The notes under the pieces were generated by a model that made no database searches, had not been told where the DNA came from, and was given only the letters and a program-made list of their open reading frames with translations. A stretch of 64,000 nt of DNA from contig NC_088775.1 of assembly GCF_954871325.1 (NCBI RefSeq), positions 8,471,561 through 8,535,560 on the forward strand. Direction: 5' to 3'. Shown one piece after another: positions 60,527 through 64,000 of this stretch. The position numbers and the translations under genes were made by a program. Each line of letters begins with the position of its first letter. Within the stretch, counting starts at the first letter, position 1. Origin of the DNA: Gordionus sp. m RMFG-2023. Lineage: Eukaryota; Nematomorpha; Gordioida; Chordodea; Parachordodidae.

Positions 60527-63500
60527 AACCTCTCCTTATCCACATAATGGTACTAGTGTTGTTAAACAGCTCGTTTTGAGCCGTCTTTTAAAAACGGCTA
60601 ACTTAATATTTTAGCCAGAAAAATATTGCCTAAGCCTCGAGATTTCTCTAATAGATGTCCAAAACCTTTGTTTCTTCTGCAAACAAAATCTTCTAGCTTG
60701 CGTGATAGTATTCTGGATGGAATATTGAGTTAGCCGTTTTTAAAATTTGGCTTAAAACGAGCCGTTTAACAACACTAAATGGTACACTGTCCCGCATGCT
60801 CTAAAAACTTAAAAATCACCAAACCCGACCTCTTCACCAAACACAAAACCAATGGCATCGTTTATCCTGAGTTCGGGAAGCGTCTTTCTCCTTCCTTCCT
60901 AAATCCCCTTTCCATTTTTTCTTCACAACCATTCTTCCACCTCATCCAATACCAACCACATTAGACACATTTATTCCCCTCCAACCTACTCCTCATGGCG
61001 ACATCATTAACTTCCTAAAATCTGATAAACCTCTCATTATCTCTAGAATTCCTAAAGGTTCCAGAGTACAAGTAGCCAAAGCCCTCTCCACATGCCTTCA
61101 ATCATTATTAAATATCTTCTCCTCTCTCGATCATTGATTCAAACTCTTCACATTTTTCTTCACGACTCTCCAACCTCCCAATCCAGAGATTCAGAAATCT
61201 TTAACCCAACAAATCAAAGACGCATACATCCCCTCACCCTCACAGCCACAATATCTTATCATGAATCCAAAAAACTTTCCAGCCTACAATGAAAGGCAAA
61301 GTTAATTTCCAACAAAATTATTAACTTAAACATCAAATCCGCCCTTCGCTTAGTAGCATCTGATGATTCATTTTCTACTACGAAGACAACAAACTCAAAT
61401 TAAGGCACCCCTCCGGAGTTGATTTTATACCTCTCCCTTCTCCCAATATTTTTCCTACTGATTTCACCCCCGCCGAAGTGCGTAAATCTATTCTATCCTT
61501 CCATCACGAATCTTCTCCCTGCTACGATGGGCTTCGTCCCATCTTCCTCCAAGAACTTACATCCCCATCATAGTCAGCCAGGTTCCAATTTTACAAAATT
61601 TAACAACATTTATTAACAAAATAGCACACGTCGTTCCTGAGCCCATGAGACCACTCTTATTTGGTGCTAAACTAATCGCACTCGAAAAACCCAATAAGGA
61701 AATTCGCCCAAGAGCAATCGGGACCGTATTCCGCCATCTTATCGTTAAACTAATATCTTCCAAAATTAAGGACAAAGCAGCCTTAATTTTAGCACCTCAC
61801 CAATTAGGAATCGGCATCCAAGGTGGCTGCGAAATAGCCACACACGCTACTCGTATCCATCTCCAAACCAACCCAAGTAACCAAATCCTTGTTAAAATTG
61901 ATTTCTCTAACGCCTTCAATTCCATTCGTCGCTCTACTTTCTGTCACAAATGTATCACTCATTCCCCACCTTTTCTCAATTCTTCCATTCCTGCTATTCC
62001 ATGCCATCTCATCTCCAATTCAACAACTATTTACTTTCATCAGAAGGGATCCAACAAGGCGATCCTCTGGGTTCGATACTTTTCTGCATTGGAATCAACG
62101 AAATGGTCAAAAACATTTCTTCCAACTGCATTCATCCACTGGATACTTGGTACATTGACGACGGAATACTCTGCGATCCCCTAAAGGTCGCTAAATCACT
62201 CACCATCATCAAAACACATTCCCATGCTAACGGTCTCTCACTCAACGATCAAAAAACTTAGATCTGCCCATTTCATTGCTCCATCCCATTTACCCACAAC
62301 TTCCACACAACCGAACCCTTATCCCTCTGTCATCTCGGCTATCCAGTCTGTGGTCTGGAATCCATCAATCACTTCTTTACTAACGCATCATCCAGCTTAC
62401 TTCATTTCAAAAACATCTCTAAGTTTCTCCTTTCTCATCAATCTTTTTTCTCCTCAAAAACTTTTACTACATTCCTAAAATTCTCTATGCCCTTCGATCC
62501 ACCTCAATTTTCAAATTTCCCGATTCATTAAAATCATGAAATCTCCGTCAAATCTCTTGCTGAAGAGATCCTTAAGCTCGGCGGTATCGGCTTACGCTCA
62601 CCTCTAACTCTTTCCATCAGTGGTTTCATCGCCTCTCGTCTTTCATCTGACTCACACATTAGCCAGCTTTCCAACTTCCCCTTATTGTGAAGCCCAGACC
62701 ATTTGGGATAATCACGACCCTCCTTATGTTCACAGAGAGACTGGGATATTCCACTCAACGAAGGCTCCATCGCTTACCTAAAATTGAGCCTTCACGACGA
62801 CGATCTCACAGTGTTTCACCAATTGAACCAAGGACCCGATTACGAGTTTCTGGAAACCATACCTTCCAACAACCTCGATTTGTTGCTCTCCGCTGACTAG
62901 CTAAGATTAGCTATTGGACTACGGCTCAATTGCGAAATTGTTCTTCCGTACCAATGCAAACATTGCGAAACCAGTGTCGACAGCAAGGGTAGACACTGTC
63001 TCCATTGTCGCTTTTGTCGTGGTCGTTTTTTTTCACGGCACACCAAATGCAACGACATCATATTACGCGCCCTCAAATCAGGAGGCATTCCATCTAGACT
63101 TAACCAACCGGAATTTTTAGAACCGATGGGAAACGTCCTGATGGAATGTCCTTGATCCCATGGTCAAGGGGTCAGCTCCTGGTTTGGGACTTCATCTTCA
63201 TTGACCCAAATGCACCATCTAACCATAACGTCGATGCCCTCGCCCGCCCTCGCCCGCCCTCGCCCTCTCAGAATCTCGGAAAACCAGGTAGCAAAGCTCA
63301 ACCTCACAACCTTCGGTAGCAAAGCTCAACGTTTTTTCAAAGAATTAGGCAAACGGATCCGCGAAAAAACCGATCAGCTTAAGGAATCCCTCTTCATACG
63401 CCAAAGACTTGCTTCCGCCATCATTCGCTCTAACTATCTAAGCTTCATCTCTTCCATTGAATAACTTTCCATTTCCAAACTTCTATTTATATTGAATAAC

Positions 63501-63679
63501 TTTCCATTTCCAAACTTCTATTTTTTATCCCCTATCCTATCCCGTAAATTCTATTTCTACATTTTTCACCTTTATTTATTTTACCTTTTAAAAAAATTAA
63601 TTATTTGCTACTACATTTTGACAACATATCATATCAGTAAATATTCAAATAAAGTAACCCATGACCTGGGAAAAAAAAA
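60527..63679 (+). mobile_element. RLE-type LINE, copy 2, decayed and split by a MITE
   Basis: The element runs from about 60,527 to the A-tract at 63,671-63,679 (AATAAA near 63,648). It is alignable to copy 1 throughout, including the start codon context TTATCCACAYAATGG, motif A (VKIDFSNAFNSI), QQGDPLGS, WYIDDG, CKHCETS and the last residues FISSIE. The frame is broken many times, with indels and stops. A 49-bp deletion relative to copy 1 lies near 62,577, and the RLE end has a CCCTCGCCCG triplication near 63,240 followed by a shortened segment. A 224-bp MITE separates the first 27 bases from the rest. Insertion replaced about 80 bp present at the matching site of copy A (32,736-32,818). Confidence 0.88.
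60554..60777. mobile_element. hAT-like MITE (family MITE-1), perfect target duplication
   Basis: 224-bp non-coding element with inverted ends TAGTGTTGTTAAACAGCTCG and the complement of the right end CGAGCCGTTTAACAACACTA. The palindromic TTTTAAAAACGGCTAAC and GTTAGCCGTTTTTAAAA words pair inside. The flanks carry the same octamer, AATGGTAC, at 60,546-60,553 and 60,778-60,785. The duplicated octamer contains the LINE start codon ATG, so each side of the MITE carries one. No ORF. Confidence 0.92.
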
Positions 63680-64000
63680 TTATTTTTTAAATATATTTTT
63701 TATTTCTAATTTATAGTTTAACATACATTAAGAGTTATTTAAAAAAAAGGTATTATAGTTTCACATTTTATCAAAAAATTCGTCTCATAAATATTTTTAA
63801 AGATGTGCTTAATTAAGAGATATCCATTTTCTGGGTAGCCAATTTTTTATTTTTTAAAAAAGGGCCAAAAAAGCATTGTATTTTTTTTTTCAATTAAAAT
63901 AATGTGTTTACCTCAATTTTCATTTTATATTACTTATGACAGATAGGGTCAAATGATAAATTAGTACCAGAAGCATTCTTTGCCTAGTCTAATAAAAAAT
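63680..64000. other. End of copy B, non-coding
   Basis: Matches 32,810-32,870 then 34,270-34,551 of copy A, skipping the piggyBac region. No gene. Confidence 0.6.

Larger units (their letters stand above)
50655..64000 (+). repeat. Segmental duplication, copy B (runs off window end)
   Basis: Direct partner of 21,648-34,551. The order of shared landmarks is unchanged: the left block, the degenerate array, the receptor gene and flanks, and the terminal block matching 34,270-34,551. B-specific gains are hAT 58,651-59,948, LINE copy 2 with its MITE, and 51,950-52,340 (not in A, possibly lost there). The copy continues past 64,000. Confidence 0.9.

Overview
This is a very AT-rich animal (metazoan) genomic window. 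It carries peptide-type seven-transmembrane (7TM) receptor genes with spliceosomal introns, and a dense cover of transposable elements: at least four hAT elements, hAT-like MITEs, a piggyBac remnant, two copies of an RLE-type LINE and several Ty3/gypsy-like fossils. Nothing in the sequence fixes the species; a small or fast-evolving invertebrate is my inference. No bacterial-type operon, CRISPR array or complete RNA gene was seen.

Layout. 1-5,100: a retroelement fossil, a MITE and a hAT element (3,140-4,421) with perfect 8-bp target duplications. 5,100-15,500: an old direct duplication holding two decayed paralogous 7TM receptor genes (6,184-7,606 and 13,510-14,978). Between them lie a fossil of a recurrent invertebrate transposon-associated ORF (8,555-9,848) and two non-autonomous hAT-like elements. 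15,950-16,800: a Ty3/gypsy reverse-transcriptase fossil. 18,058-20,031: an apparently intact two-exon rhodopsin-like receptor. 21,648-34,551 and 50,655-64,000: two direct copies (A and B) of a segment of about 13 kb, B running off the window end. Each copy carries the same two-exon 7TM receptor gene, open in B and interrupted by one nonsense codon in A.

Because A and B are diverged copies of one locus, each serves as an empty-site control for the other. The hAT at 23,647-25,993 is in A only; the hAT at 58,651-59,948 and LINE copy 2 are in B only; the piggyBac remnant at 32,931-33,760 is in A only. LINE copy 2 is itself split near its start codon by a 224-bp MITE with a perfect 8-bp target duplication. 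LINE copy 1 (36,345-39,164) is a single 939-codon ORF with RT and C-terminal restriction-like endonuclease domains and looks whole. At 39,690-44,765 a large palindrome (arms about 1.3-1.4 kb) encloses a Ty3/gypsy-like gag-protease-RT fossil. A tRNA-Ser 3' fragment ending in CCA lies at 47,961-47,989.

The host genes recognised here are chemosensory or neuropeptide-type receptors. They do not form a pathway; their shared history is duplication followed by loss of some copies. I found no clear new molecular system. The most unusual structures are the palindromic retroelement locus, the nested and polymorphic insertions between the duplicated segments, and the divergent 7TM family.
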